A stretch of DNA of 64,000 nucleotides, taken from positions 18,524-82,523 of the forward strand of contig CAIKAF010000026.1 of NCBI GenBank assembly GCA_903825395.1. Reading direction: 5' to 3'. The position numbers and the translations under genes are program-made. Below are positions 26,785 to 34,544 of the stretch, in pieces (within the stretch, counting starts at the first letter, position 1; each line of letters opens with the position of its first letter). The notes under the pieces are model-generated. The model was not told the origin of the DNA. It made no database searches and saw nothing but the letters and a program-made list of their open reading frames with translations. The stretch is from an uncultured Flavobacteriales bacterium. Its GTDB lineage: Bacteria; Bacteroidota; Bacteroidia; CAIKAF01.

Positions 26785-27663
26785 ATGATAAAGAGGTGTT
26801 TTTTTTCGTTGATGACCGTAGGTGTTGTACTGCTTTTCGTTGTAATGCCCTCATGTCAGGTAGATGATTCCGGAAATCAAGGGTTGTCAGATACGTCTAT
26901 GCTTGACCTGCACTATGGCAGTCATCCTTTGCAAACCCTAGATTTGTATTTGCCCACTGGGCGTTCTTCAGCTACCCCAACGGTGGTGCTTATTCATGGC
27001 GGTGCATGGCAGGCCGGCCAAAAAGAAGAAATGAATACTTGGGTTAATTTGATAAAGATGGAATGGCCGGAGGCAGCCATTGTTAACATGAATTACCGCT
27101 TAGCAAGTGCCAGCGATGGAATTCATCATACCGAAATTTCCAACGATATACAGAGCGTTTTACAGCTGCTCTATACCCGAAGGAATGAATTTAAAGTGTC
27201 TGGGAACGTGGCTTTATTGGGTGCCAGTGCCGGTGGGCACTTGGCAATGCTTCATGCATACACCCAAAACGGCCAAGGCCAAATTCAATGTGTTTCAAAC
27301 TTATTTGGGCCAAGTGTTTTAAACGATTGGTCATGGTACAACAGCAACAATCCCTGGCTGGGAGGATATGTAGGTGACGTCATTTCATTGTATGCGGGTT
27401 CCACATGGGATTCTACGTTATATACATCACTAAGCCCCTACTGGCAGGTAAACAGCAGCTCTGTTCCAACCATTTTATTTCATGGTAGTTTAGATCCCAT
27501 CGTACCCCTGTACCAATCTCAGTGGATGCGCGGAAAGTTAAATCAGTTGGGGGTTCCACATGCCTACCACGAATACCCCGCTTTTCATGGCTTTGATGCC
27601 AACCAATCGGCAGAGGTGTGTGAAAAGTCCGTTGCCTTTTTTAAAGCGCATTTCAACCCTTAG
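26785..27663 (+). CDS. Alpha/beta-hydrolase, carboxylesterase-type lipoprotein
   Basis: 292 residues from MIKRCFFSLMTVG; the earlier start at 26737 would put a charged stretch before the signal peptide. The signal ends in a lipobox-like VMPSC, so it may be anchored in a membrane. The hydrolase fold shows the oxyanion HGGAW, nucleophile GASAGGH, acid GSLDPIVPLY and histidine in PAFHGF. It resembles BD-FAE/LipQ-type esterases acting on short acyl esters. It faces the cytosine deaminase gene on the same strand, separated by 55 nt. The 300 bp upstream show no other gene. Confidence 0.83.
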   Translation: MIKRCFFSLMTVGVVLLFVVMPSCQVDDSGNQGLSDTSMLDLHYGSHPLQTLDLYLPTGRSSATPTVVLIHGGAWQAGQKEEMNTWVNLIKMEWPEAAIVNMNYRLASASDGIHHTEISNDIQSVLQLLYTRRNEFKVSGNVALLGASAGGHLAMLHAYTQNGQGQIQCVSNLFGPSVLNDWSWYNSNNPWLGGYVGDVISLYAGSTWDSTLYTSLSPYWQVNSSSVPTILFHGSLDPIVPLYQSQWMRGKLNQLGVPHAYHEYPAFHGFDANQSAEVCEKSVAFFKAHFNP

Positions 27664-27718
27664 CCTCACGGAAACGGACCTTAACCAAGATAAGCGCCCT
27701 TTTCCTTACCTTGGCCTC

Positions 27719-28150
27719 ATGGATGAATTTATGAAAATGGCCATTGAACAGGCCAAAAAAGGAGCTGCTGAAGGTGGAATCCCCATAGGCTCTGTACTGA
27801 TTAAAAACGGAATTTGCGTGGGCCAAGGCCACAACAAGCGGGTTCAAGAGAACAATCCCATTCTGCATGGAGAAATGGATTGCCTAAATCAAGCCGGGCG
27901 GATTGGTTCGTATAAAAATACGGTCATTTACTCCACCCTGATGCCATGCTACATGTGCGCCGGAACCATAGTTCAATTTAAAATTCCCAAAGTCATTGTG
28001 GGTGAATCGCGCACCTTTCCAGGAGCGCGAGCCTTTATGGAATCGCATGGAGTAGAGGTAATCGATTTAGACTTACCCGAATGCGTTGACATGATGACTA
28101 GATTTATTCAGGAAAAACCTGAATTGTGGAATGAAGATATTGGAGAATAA
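27719..28150 (+). CDS. Cytosine deaminase of the yeast Fcy1 type
   Basis: Deaminates cytosine to uracil in pyrimidine salvage, using zinc. The product is 143 residues from MDEFMKMAIEQAKKG; the ORF track's extra 53 codons lie inside the preceding esterase gene. Zinc-site motifs are HGEMD and PCYMCAG. The layout EGGIPIGSVLIKNG, GRIGSYKNTVIYSTLMPC, IPKVIVGE and the C-terminal PELWNEDIGE follows the fungal cytosine deaminase rather than bacterial CodA, which is an unrelated amidohydrolase. TadA and guanine deaminase lack this C-terminus. It precedes acs by 1 nt. Confidence 0.85.
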   Translation: MDEFMKMAIEQAKKGAAEGGIPIGSVLIKNGICVGQGHNKRVQENNPILHGEMDCLNQAGRIGSYKNTVIYSTLMPCYMCAGTIVQFKIPKVIVGESRTFPGARAFMESHGVEVIDLDLPECVDMMTRFIQEKPELWNEDIGE

Positions 28151-28151
28151 A

Positions 28152-30083
28152 ATGAATCAACCCAAGGTGTTCCCATATCAAATCTCTTCCATGGAAGAGT
28201 ACCATGTGGCATGGCAGGAGGCTGCCGCTAATCCCGAGGGCTTTTGGGCCGATGTGGCATCTCATTTTCAATGGATGCACCCCTGGGAAAAGGTCTTGGA
28301 TGCTGATTTTATTACGGCCAAAATTTCATGGTTTGCCGGAGCCAAACTGAACATCACCGAAAATGCACTTGACCGGCATGTCAAAACACAGGCACAGGCT
28401 CCGGCCCTGATTTGGGAACCCAACAATCCTGCAGAACAGATAAGGACTTTTTCTTATGCCGAACTGCTGGCACAGGTTGAGCGAACGGCGGGAATGCTTC
28501 GAAGGCTAGGAATTAAAAAAGGAGATACAGTAGGGATTTACCTGCCCATGGTTCCTGAACTGGTGTTTTCCGTCTTGGCTTGCGCCCGGATTGGAGCCAT
28601 TCACTCGGTTGTTTTCGGCGGCTTTTCAGCTCAGGCCTTGGCCGACCGGTTGAACGATGCCGCTTGCACACTTGTTATTACTGCCGATGAAGGATTAAGG
28701 GGGGCAAAAAAGATTCCCTTGAAGGCCATCGTAGATGAAGCACTAATTCAGGTGCCAACCGTAAAAACGGTGCTGATGCTGGCTCGAACCGGAGCAGAGG
28801 TCAGCCTACAGCCCAACCGAGATTTAACATGGGAAGAGGCCTGGCAGCATCCCGATAATACCAAAAATACGGCTCCAGAGGCCATGGATTCGGAAGATCC
28901 ATTGTTCATTCTGTACACTTCGGGCTCAACAGGCAAGCCCAAAGGAGTGGTCCACACCACCGCCGGTTATATGGTATGGACGGCCTATACCTTTGTCAAT
29001 GCCTTTCAATATAGGCCCGGAGAACTGCATTTTTGCACTGCCGACATCGGTTGGATCACCGGGCACTCCTATTTGGTGTATGGGCCTTTGTTAGCCGGGG
29101 CCTGCAGTTTAATGTATGAAGGACTTCCCAATTGGCCTACCGAATCCCGCTGCTGGGAACTGATTGAAAAACATCGGGTGAATATTTTTTATACTGCGCC
29201 TACCGCTTTGCGTTCCCTAATGGCCGAAAACAAAGAGGCCCCTCTGGGCTTTGAAATGCCAACTTTACGGGTGTTGGGCTCGGTGGGTGAACCCATCAAT
29301 GCCGAAGCCTGGCATTGGTTTAAACAGGCTGTAGGGAAAAACCGATGCCCCTTGACCGATACCTGGTGGCAAACGGAAACCGGAGGAATCATGATTGCCT
29401 CTCTTGCCGGATTGACTCCAGAACAGCCAACCTATGCCGGTTTGCCCATGCCGGGCATTGTTCCAGTTTTGATGGACGCACAGGGAAGAGCAATTCAGGA
29501 AACCCAAGCGGAAGGGAACCTGTGCCTGGCTCAACCCTGGCCGGGAATGATGCGTACCGTTTACGGAGACCACGACCGAATGCGAACGACCTATTTTACC
29601 GCCTACCCCGGTACTTACTTTACGGGAGATGGTTGCCTGAGGTCGGCCCAAGGCATGTATAGAATTACCGGCAGAGTGGATGATGTTTTAAACGTTTCAG
29701 GACACCGATTGGGAACGGCTGAACTTGAAAATGCCATCAACCACCATCCTCAGGTGAGCGAAAGTGCGGTGGTAGGATATCCGCATCCCATTAAAGGTCA
29801 AGGTATTTGTGCCTATGTGGTGATCAACCAAAGCCAGGGGGAGCAAACACAGATTCAAAATCAATTGGTGAACACCGTGCTTCAGCACATTGGCCCCATA
29901 GCGAAGCCCGACATTTGGGTTCTTGTATCGGGACTTCCAAAAACCCGAAGTGGGAAAATCATGCGGCGCATCTTGCGCAAAATAGCAGAGCATCAATCGG
30001 AATCCATAGGAGATGTAAGTACACTTCTGAATCCTGAAATCGTACCTGCAATAGAAAAGGCCTTTCAACGGGCAATCGGCTAA
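28152..30083 (+). CDS. acs: Acetate--CoA ligase (AMP-forming)
   Basis: Makes acetyl-CoA from acetate, ATP and CoA. 643 residues from ATG 28152, 1 nt after the upstream stop; the ATG at 28131 overlaps that gene and is less likely. The adenylate-forming core is complete: the phosphate-binding P-loop YTSGSTGKPKGVVHT, the A5 motif DTWWQTETGG, TGDGCLR, the hinge RVDDVLNVSGHR, and the lysine in PKTRSGKIMRR, the residue acetylated by protein acetyltransferases in other bacteria. An N-terminal acetyl-CoA-synthetase domain (WFAGAKLNITENALDRH) confirms the subfamily. It converges with a metallophosphoesterase gene, overlapping by 4 nt. Confidence 0.95.
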   Translation: MNQPKVFPYQISSMEEYHVAWQEAAANPEGFWADVASHFQWMHPWEKVLDADFITAKISWFAGAKLNITENALDRHVKTQAQAPALIWEPNNPAEQIRTFSYAELLAQVERTAGMLRRLGIKKGDTVGIYLPMVPELVFSVLACARIGAIHSVVFGGFSAQALADRLNDAACTLVITADEGLRGAKKIPLKAIVDEALIQVPTVKTVLMLARTGAEVSLQPNRDLTWEEAWQHPDNTKNTAPEAMDSEDPLFILYTSGSTGKPKGVVHTTAGYMVWTAYTFVNAFQYRPGELHFCTADIGWITGHSYLVYGPLLAGACSLMYEGLPNWPTESRCWELIEKHRVNIFYTAPTALRSLMAENKEAPLGFEMPTLRVLGSVGEPINAEAWHWFKQAVGKNRCPLTDTWWQTETGGIMIASLAGLTPEQPTYAGLPMPGIVPVLMDAQGRAIQETQAEGNLCLAQPWPGMMRTVYGDHDRMRTTYFTAYPGTYFTGDGCLRSAQGMYRITGRVDDVLNVSGHRLGTAELENAINHHPQVSESAVVGYPHPIKGQGICAYVVINQSQGEQTQIQNQLVNTVLQHIGPIAKPDIWVLVSGLPKTRSGKIMRRILRKIAEHQSESIGDVSTLLNPEIVPAIEKAFQRAIG

Positions 30084-30847
30084 AATGCCGTTGAGGTATT
30101 TAGCACCAAATTAGGGTTGAAGCGTTTATTCTCGCCCTGACGCACATATCCCAACTGGTTCGTAAACATGGCAGTTTGGCCCACGTAAAATGCCGGTGGA
30201 TTGTAATGGGTATGCCCAAAGGCCCAAAACGCAGGAGAGTGGAGTTCAATCAGGCTGCGCAATTCAGTGCCAAATGCTTGGTTGATGGGGTCATTTTGGA
30301 ACTGAGGATTGTACTGCTTAAACGTAGGCGCGTGGTGGGTAATGACAGCGCTTTTGCGTCCTTTCTGTTCCAATTCCAACTCTAAAAATCGCATGTCGCT
30401 GCGGTGCATGGCCGTGTACTGCTCTGGAGTCAAAGCTTGTATGCCATACTGAATGACATGAAAATCAGAAAGCCGTTGTTGAATCAGGTTTCGGTATTTG
30501 GGTTGAATATTTGACCACAGGGTGCACAACAGAACATCGATGTCGTCCAGTTCCAATTTAAATTGATTGCATAGGTGAACATTAGATCGGATAGACTCGA
30601 AAAAAGCACCGCTGCGCCGACTGGCATCGTCAAAATAGTATTCGTGGTTGCCTGGAATCCAGTACACCTGTTCAAAGGCATCAGAAATGGAATCAAGGAA
30701 CCAATTGAAATTGGAGAACTGAGGGAAGGGGAGAATGTCACCGCCTAGAATTAATATAGGGGCTTGAGCCTGAAGGGGATGTTGGCGCAGCAACTGGGCG
30801 TTTTCCGGAAATTCAAGATGTAAATCAGAGCAGAACTGAAGCAGCAT
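30080..30847 (-). CDS. Calcineurin-like metallophosphoesterase
   Basis: 255-residue cytoplasmic phosphoesterase with all metal-binding motifs in order: SDLHLE, GGDILP, GNHEYY, HHAP and GHTHYN. No signal peptide. The substrate is unknown. It converges with acs and is divergent from the small K+ channel gene. The ATG is 4 nt downstream of a TACCTTTG box. Confidence 0.9.
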   Translation of the reverse strand: MLLQFCSDLHLEFPENAQLLRQHPLQAQAPILILGGDILPFPQFSNFNWFLDSISDAFEQVYWIPGNHEYYFDDASRRSGAFFESIRSNVHLCNQFKLELDDIDVLLCTLWSNIQPKYRNLIQQRLSDFHVIQYGIQALTPEQYTAMHRSDMRFLELELEQKGRKSAVITHHAPTFKQYNPQFQNDPINQAFGTELRSLIELHSPAFWAFGHTHYNPPAFYVGQTAMFTNQLGYVRQGENKRFNPNLVLNTSTAF

Positions 30848-30851
30848 GCTT

Positions 30852-30859
30852 CAAAGGTA
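30852..30859 (-). promoter_or_regulatory. -7 box of the metallophosphoesterase gene
   Basis: Minus-strand TACCTTTG ending 4 nt before the start codon. Confidence 0.7.
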
Positions 30860-30880
30860 CTGCGGCTTAGGCAACCTTTG

Positions 30881-30888
30881 TATCTTTG
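30881..30888 (+). promoter_or_regulatory. -7 box of the K+ channel gene
   Basis: TATCTTTG, 16 nt before the ATG; divergent from the phosphoesterase promoter 21 bp away. Confidence 0.6.
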
Positions 30889-30904
30889 AGCAAGTTATTT
30901 CTGC

Positions 30905-31231
30905 ATGTTTCGGCCTTTAAAGATATTTTTGACGCCTTTTTTGCACGATGCTGAATTGGCCATTTTATCGGTGTCCTTAATCATACTTGTTTCGGGGGGA
31001 ACGGTATTTTACCATTGGGAGGAGGGCTGGTCGTGGTTGGATAGCCTTTATTTTTGTTCTATGACCATGACTACAGTGGGTTATGGTGATTTATCTCCAA
31101 CCACAAGCATCAGTAAGATATTCACCATTGGTTATGCGGTCAGCAGCATTGGGCTTTTTATTGCCTTTGCTTCAAAAATCGCCGCCATTCACATTCGTGA
31201 AACCCTTCGGCAGCGGCAAAAAAGGAAGTAG
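30905..31231 (+). CDS. Two-TM potassium channel pore protein
   Basis: 108 residues forming a minimal ion channel. TM1 (about 18-37), a pore helix and the K+ selectivity filter TVGYGD, then TM2 (about 76-96) and a short basic tail (RQRQKRK). There is no RCK, cyclic-nucleotide or voltage domain. Four subunits would form the pore, as in KcsA. Gating signals cannot be read from the sequence. Confidence 0.9.
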   Translation: MFRPLKIFLTPFLHDAELAILSVSLIILVSGGTVFYHWEEGWSWLDSLYFCSMTMTTVGYGDLSPTTSISKIFTIGYAVSSIGLFIAFASKIAAIHIRETLRQRQKRK

Positions 31232-31308
31232 AAATTTTCCCCTAGCACCTTGAGTTTTATATTGTGTTAAATTATGTGCAGTGCGGAATGCAACCACCTT
31301 TTTAGAGT

Positions 31309-31316
31309 TACCTTTG
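31309..31316 (+). promoter_or_regulatory. -7 box of the 71-aa lipoprotein gene
   Basis: TACCTTTG 20 nt upstream of the ATG; the -33 element is not clear. Confidence 0.55.
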
Positions 31317-31336
31317 AATAAACTAAACCCTTTTTT

Positions 31337-31552
31337 ATGAAAAATGTAATTGTATTAGCCGTTTTTGCATCTGTGATTGCAATGGCTTCTTGTGGCAGTT
31401 CAGAAAAGTGCCTAACGTGCACTGGTATTGCCAGCGAGTTAAATGCTTGCGAAAATGATACCATTGTAACCAACAATGGTACTTGGGAGCAGTATGTTGC
31501 TGCCGCCAATTTCGGAGCTTCGTTTTTGGGCGAAAGCTGTTCAGAAAATTAA
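31337..31552 (+). CDS. Small cysteine-containing lipoprotein
   Basis: 71 residues with a lipoprotein signal (MKNVIVLAVFASVIAMASC). The mature part has four further cysteines (KCLTCTG, NACEN, ESCSEN) and is not a known family. It has its own promoter and terminator. It precedes another small lipoprotein of similar design, and the two may be distant paralogues. Confidence 0.75.
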   Translation: MKNVIVLAVFASVIAMASCGSSEKCLTCTGIASELNACENDTIVTNNGTWEQYVAAANFGASFLGESCSEN

Positions 31553-31574
31553 ACGGAATTCTTCGGAGTAAGAG

Positions 31575-31604
31575 AAGGGGGCATTTGCCCCCTTTCTTGT
31601 TTTT
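31575..31604 (+). terminator. Rho-independent terminator
   Basis: AAGGGGGCA...TGCCCCCTT stem followed by TCTTGTTTTTAT, 23 nt after the 71-aa lipoprotein stop. Confidence 0.9.
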
Positions 31605-31657
31605 ATTTGAAAATCAACAAGTTGAAACCCCCATTTAGGGACTAATGTTAAAGGAAT

Positions 31658-31687
31658 TTTGCGGTTTAAACATTTGTTTTACCTTTG
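31658..31687 (+). promoter_or_regulatory. Promoter of the 90-aa lipoprotein gene
   Basis: TTTG at 31658, an 18-bp spacer, and TACCTTTG at 31680; the ATG lies 25 nt downstream. Good match to the Bacteroidota consensus. Confidence 0.75.
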
Positions 31688-31712
31688 CCCTATTAACTAA
31701 AAACCCTTTTTT

Positions 31713-31985
31713 ATGAAAAAGTTTCTTGTAATGTCTGCCTTAGTTGGCGCTTTTGCTTTCACTTCTTGTGCTTCTTGCGACGAGACTCAAGCTGCTGAGG
31801 ACTTCACTGCTGCCGCAACTGCTTACTCAAATGCATTTGCAGGTATGGATTGTGCTGCTATCAATGCTGCTTGGGGAGATTACTCAACTGCTTTCAACAA
31901 CTTGTGCGATAGCCAAAAAGAAGGTACTGATTGGACTGCTATCGAGGCCGCTCATACAAGTGCTATTGAAGCTTTAGGTTGTTAA
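31713..31985 (+). CDS. Small Ala-rich lipoprotein, probably highly expressed
   Basis: 90 residues with signal and lipobox (GAFAFTSC). The mature part is about a quarter Ala (EDFTAAATAYSNAFAGMDCAAINAAWG), predicted helical, with three more cysteines. Synonymous codons favour GCT and ACT strongly, unlike neighbours. A consensus promoter upstream and a UUCG-loop terminator downstream suggest an abundant, single-gene message. Function unknown; small abundant lipoproteins with a structural role are one analogy, but no homology was seen. Confidence 0.8.
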   Translation: MKKFLVMSALVGAFAFTSCASCDETQAAEDFTAAATAYSNAFAGMDCAAINAAWGDYSTAFNNLCDSQKEGTDWTAIEAAHTSAIEALGC

Positions 31986-31998
31986 TTCTTACAATTCT

Positions 31999-32027
31999 AA
32001 AAAAAGGGGCTTCGGCCCCTTTTTTTG
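31999..32027 (+). terminator. Rho-independent terminator with UUCG tetraloop
   Basis: AAAAAAGGGGC-TTCG-GCCCC followed by eight T residues, 14 nt after the stop of the Ala-rich lipoprotein gene. Confidence 0.95.
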
Positions 32028-32099
32028 TGCCTTGACCTTAACTAGATTTTTTCTTTTTTATTCATCAAAATACTCTCTAACTTTCCCTCAAAAGGCATT

Positions 32100-33356
32100 A
32101 TGAAAATAAGGATGTGGCTTTTCAGCATGATTTTGTTTCTGGTTTTACCTGGACTTGTTCAAGGGCAGGCTCCTCAGCCAAGCGATCCCATTTGCCCCAT
32201 CCCGCTATATACCGGTAGTTTTTATAGTTCAGGGATTATGGAAGGACAGCAAGCACCTGATTTTACTATTTATAACTCCTCCAACCAGGCCTTTAATCTT
32301 ACATCGACCCTGCAACAAGGAACGCCGGTGTTGATCATCAACGGCTCATTAACCTGCCCGGTTTTTCGAAATAAAATTAATACCATCAATCAGGTTCAAG
32401 CTCAATATTCCAATGCGCTAACCACCCTCATTGTCCTTACTGTGGAAGCGCATCCTACTACCGTTTCTCCCTATTTTGGATATGTCAACCTGACCGGGCA
32501 AAATCAACAAGAAGGTATTTTATTTCCTCAGCCTCAAACCTATGGGCAGCGCCTGCAGCTTGCCGACACCCTGCAGCAGCGCTATTTTATTTCAGTCCCT
32601 GTTTATGTAGACTTACCTTGCAATCAATGGTGGAGCACCTATGGACCGGCTCCAAACAATGCGTATTTAATCCGACCCAATGGAGAGGTTTTTAGTAAGC
32701 ACGGTTGGTTTGATCGAGCTCCCGATCTAATTTTTTGCGATATAGACAGCCTGTTGGGAGTTCAATCTGGCCTGTGCCAGCCGAATCAAGGTGCGGGTAG
32801 TTTTCAAGCCAATGTCATCAATTCCAACAGCACTGGAATGCCGGGCTCAACCTTGTATAATTACGTAGATTTAGTGAATACCGGAACAGGTCCGGTAGAA
32901 ATTTTAATTATGACCTTAGAGCAGATTCTGCCTGATACTTCATGGAAAACAGCATATTGCGCCGATATTTGCTACAGCCCAGGTGTCGATTCTATAGTGG
33001 TTCAGATTGCTTCCGGAGACACCATGCACTACAGTTTGGATTATTTTACCGGCATCAATCCAGGTTTAGGACGCAGTAAAATCGGATTCCGCAACCAACA
33101 AAATAGTCAAAACAAGTTCTCATTTTGGCTAGAGGCCTCTACCTTTTCCAGTGGTCTTTCTTCGCCGCCTTCCAATTCAAAAGCCTTGAAAATAAAGGAA
33201 GGAAGTCGCTGGGCCTTGCTTCCAAGCGAGCAGGTTAGAGGAGTGTTTGACCTTCAAGGCCGGAGCTTGCCCAACCCAGTGTACGCGCCCACAAGCCCCG
33301 GATATTATTTCTTGCACACCAATCTGGGGCGCTATCGAGTTTTGGTTGGCGATTAG
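32100..33356 (+). CDS. Secreted thioredoxin-fold protein resembling iodothyronine deiodinases
   Basis: 418 residues with an N-terminal signal peptide ending near VQGQ. Residues about 45-200 form a redoxin domain: EGQQAPDFTIYNSSNQAFNL, then the active-site strand INGSLTCPVFRNKI and VLTVEAHPT. The GS-x-TCPxF and EAHP motifs resemble the iodothyronine deiodinase fold, with Cys where the eukaryotic enzymes carry selenocysteine. A beta-sandwich follows (about 230-350). A C-terminal 60 residues (VRGVFDLQGRSLPNPVYAPTSPGYYFLH) suggests a degenerate type IX sorting domain. Whether it reduces peroxides, disulfides or halides is unknown. Confidence 0.7.
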   Translation: MKIRMWLFSMILFLVLPGLVQGQAPQPSDPICPIPLYTGSFYSSGIMEGQQAPDFTIYNSSNQAFNLTSTLQQGTPVLIINGSLTCPVFRNKINTINQVQAQYSNALTTLIVLTVEAHPTTVSPYFGYVNLTGQNQQEGILFPQPQTYGQRLQLADTLQQRYFISVPVYVDLPCNQWWSTYGPAPNNAYLIRPNGEVFSKHGWFDRAPDLIFCDIDSLLGVQSGLCQPNQGAGSFQANVINSNSTGMPGSTLYNYVDLVNTGTGPVEILIMTLEQILPDTSWKTAYCADICYSPGVDSIVVQIASGDTMHYSLDYFTGINPGLGRSKIGFRNQQNSQNKFSFWLEASTFSSGLSSPPSNSKALKIKEGSRWALLPSEQVRGVFDLQGRSLPNPVYAPTSPGYYFLHTNLGRYRVLVGD

Positions 33357-33359
33357 GGG

Positions 33360-33480
33360 CTTGGGGCATGGGGGGAAGGGCATGGGGCATCGGGCATCGG
33401 GCATCGGGCAAACACGTAGGTTTGCCCCGGCCTCTCGACCGGCCTGGATGGCATGGGGCAAATAGCCCCGGCGTCTTGAA
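33360..33480. repeat. Repeat block with family B palindrome
   Basis: GGGCAAAC, loop ACGTAG, GTTTGCCC at 33406-33427 is the family B palindrome. Around it are short direct repeats of CGGGCAT and a CCGGCCT...GGCCTGGATGGC segment that recurs at 34.4-34.5 kb. Confidence 0.7.
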
Positions 33481-33503
33481 AGGCCTGGCTATGCCTCTTT
33501 TAA

Positions 33504-34289
33504 TTATTCCAAATTGAATTTCAAGAAAAAGGCGTTTGGCCCTAGGTATTTTAATCTTCGGATATATCCCCAGTCGGTAATCTGTTCTCCGCATGGATTT
33601 GAACTCACCATTTCCATGGCTTCCCGTTCTCGAACGGTCTTGATTTGTTTGAGGTGAAATTTAGAGGAAATCTCAAATGTATCCCTGCCGTCCGTGTACC
33701 TAACTAGATGATGGAATTTCAGTGGGCTTGTTTCCTGTTCATAGGTTTGAATAAGTCCTTCTTTATTTTCCTTCCATTCTAGAATACGGCATTGATCATG
33801 AATGGTGTTATGGATTCTTCCAGATTCAACGTTAACATATAACCCGGCCGGTACAACTTGCTCCACCATTTCTATTCGTTCAATCGATTCCATTGAACCA
33901 CTGCTGCTACTTATATTATCAATGCTACCGGCAGGTAAAACAGGTTTTGTTCTTGAACTAAGTACAAGAGCTTGCGATTGAGCTTGGCCCCAAACCCGAC
34001 CTTGATATAAAGGAAATGCCTGTCCATTGAGCACCCAAAATGAATGGTTTTTTAGAATAACCAAATCAGATTCAGAGTTGTTTTTGAACTGGAATTGAGC
34101 ATTTCCTCCATCTCCCCACAAATTATAAATCAATGAACATCGTTCATCCTGATAAACAAGCCCATCGGTCAGCTTCTCTGCTCGTTCAGCATCTATTGTA
34201 AAGAGCTGATAATAAGGCTCAAATGAACAACCTGAAAGAAAGCCAATTGAAGTTAAAAGCAATAAATATTGGATTGAAAATCTACTCAT
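33504..34289 (-). CDS. Predicted lipoprotein of unknown function
   Basis: 261 residues from MSRFSIQYLLLLTSIGFLSGC, a lipobox-bearing signal. The long upstream extension in the ORF track (to 34517) translates family B repeats and is rejected. The mature part contains YQDERCSLIYNLWGDGGNAQFQFKN and NIHNT-like beta strands but no family I recognise. It may be cell-envelope associated. It lies between two palindrome clusters. Confidence 0.7.
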   Translation of the reverse strand: MSRFSIQYLLLLTSIGFLSGCSFEPYYQLFTIDAERAEKLTDGLVYQDERCSLIYNLWGDGGNAQFQFKNNSESDLVILKNHSFWVLNGQAFPLYQGRVWGQAQSQALVLSSRTKPVLPAGSIDNISSSSGSMESIERIEMVEQVVPAGLYVNVESGRIHNTIHDQCRILEWKENKEGLIQTYEQETSPLKFHHLVRYTDGRDTFEISSKFHLKQIKTVREREAMEMVSSNPCGEQITDWGYIRRLKYLGPNAFFLKFNLE

Positions 34290-34351
34290 AATCAAAAATA
34301 GGTAAAAGCAATAAAGCGCCAATTCTATTCCGGTTATTATTTTTCCACGTA

Positions 34352-34530
34352 GGAGCATACCTGTGTGTATGCTCCTGTCCAAGTGTATGCTCTTTGGCGT
34401 CGAATGGGGCAAACCTTCGTGTTTGCCCCGGCGTCTTGAAAGGCCTGGATGGCTTGGGGGCAAACACGAAGGTTTGCCCCAGCGTCTTGAAAGGCCTGGA
34501 TGGCTTGGGGCAAACACGAAGGTTTGCCTC
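34352..34530. repeat. Cluster of four family B palindromes
   Basis: GGAGCATAC/GTATGCTCC at 34352, GGGGCAAAC/GTTTGCCCC at 34406 and 34457, and a version with one mismatch at 34507. All have 9-bp stems and 6-base loops (CTGTGT, CTTCGT, ACGAAG). The last two lie in a tandem unit of about 50 bp with CGTCTTGAAAGGCCTGGATG. Confidence 0.85.
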
Positions 34531-34544
34531 GGCGTCTCGATATT

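Noticed and set aside
33504-34517. Long version of the lipoprotein gene (337 aa)
   Set aside because: The N-terminal 76 residues translate family B repeats; a lipobox signal peptide starts at 34289.
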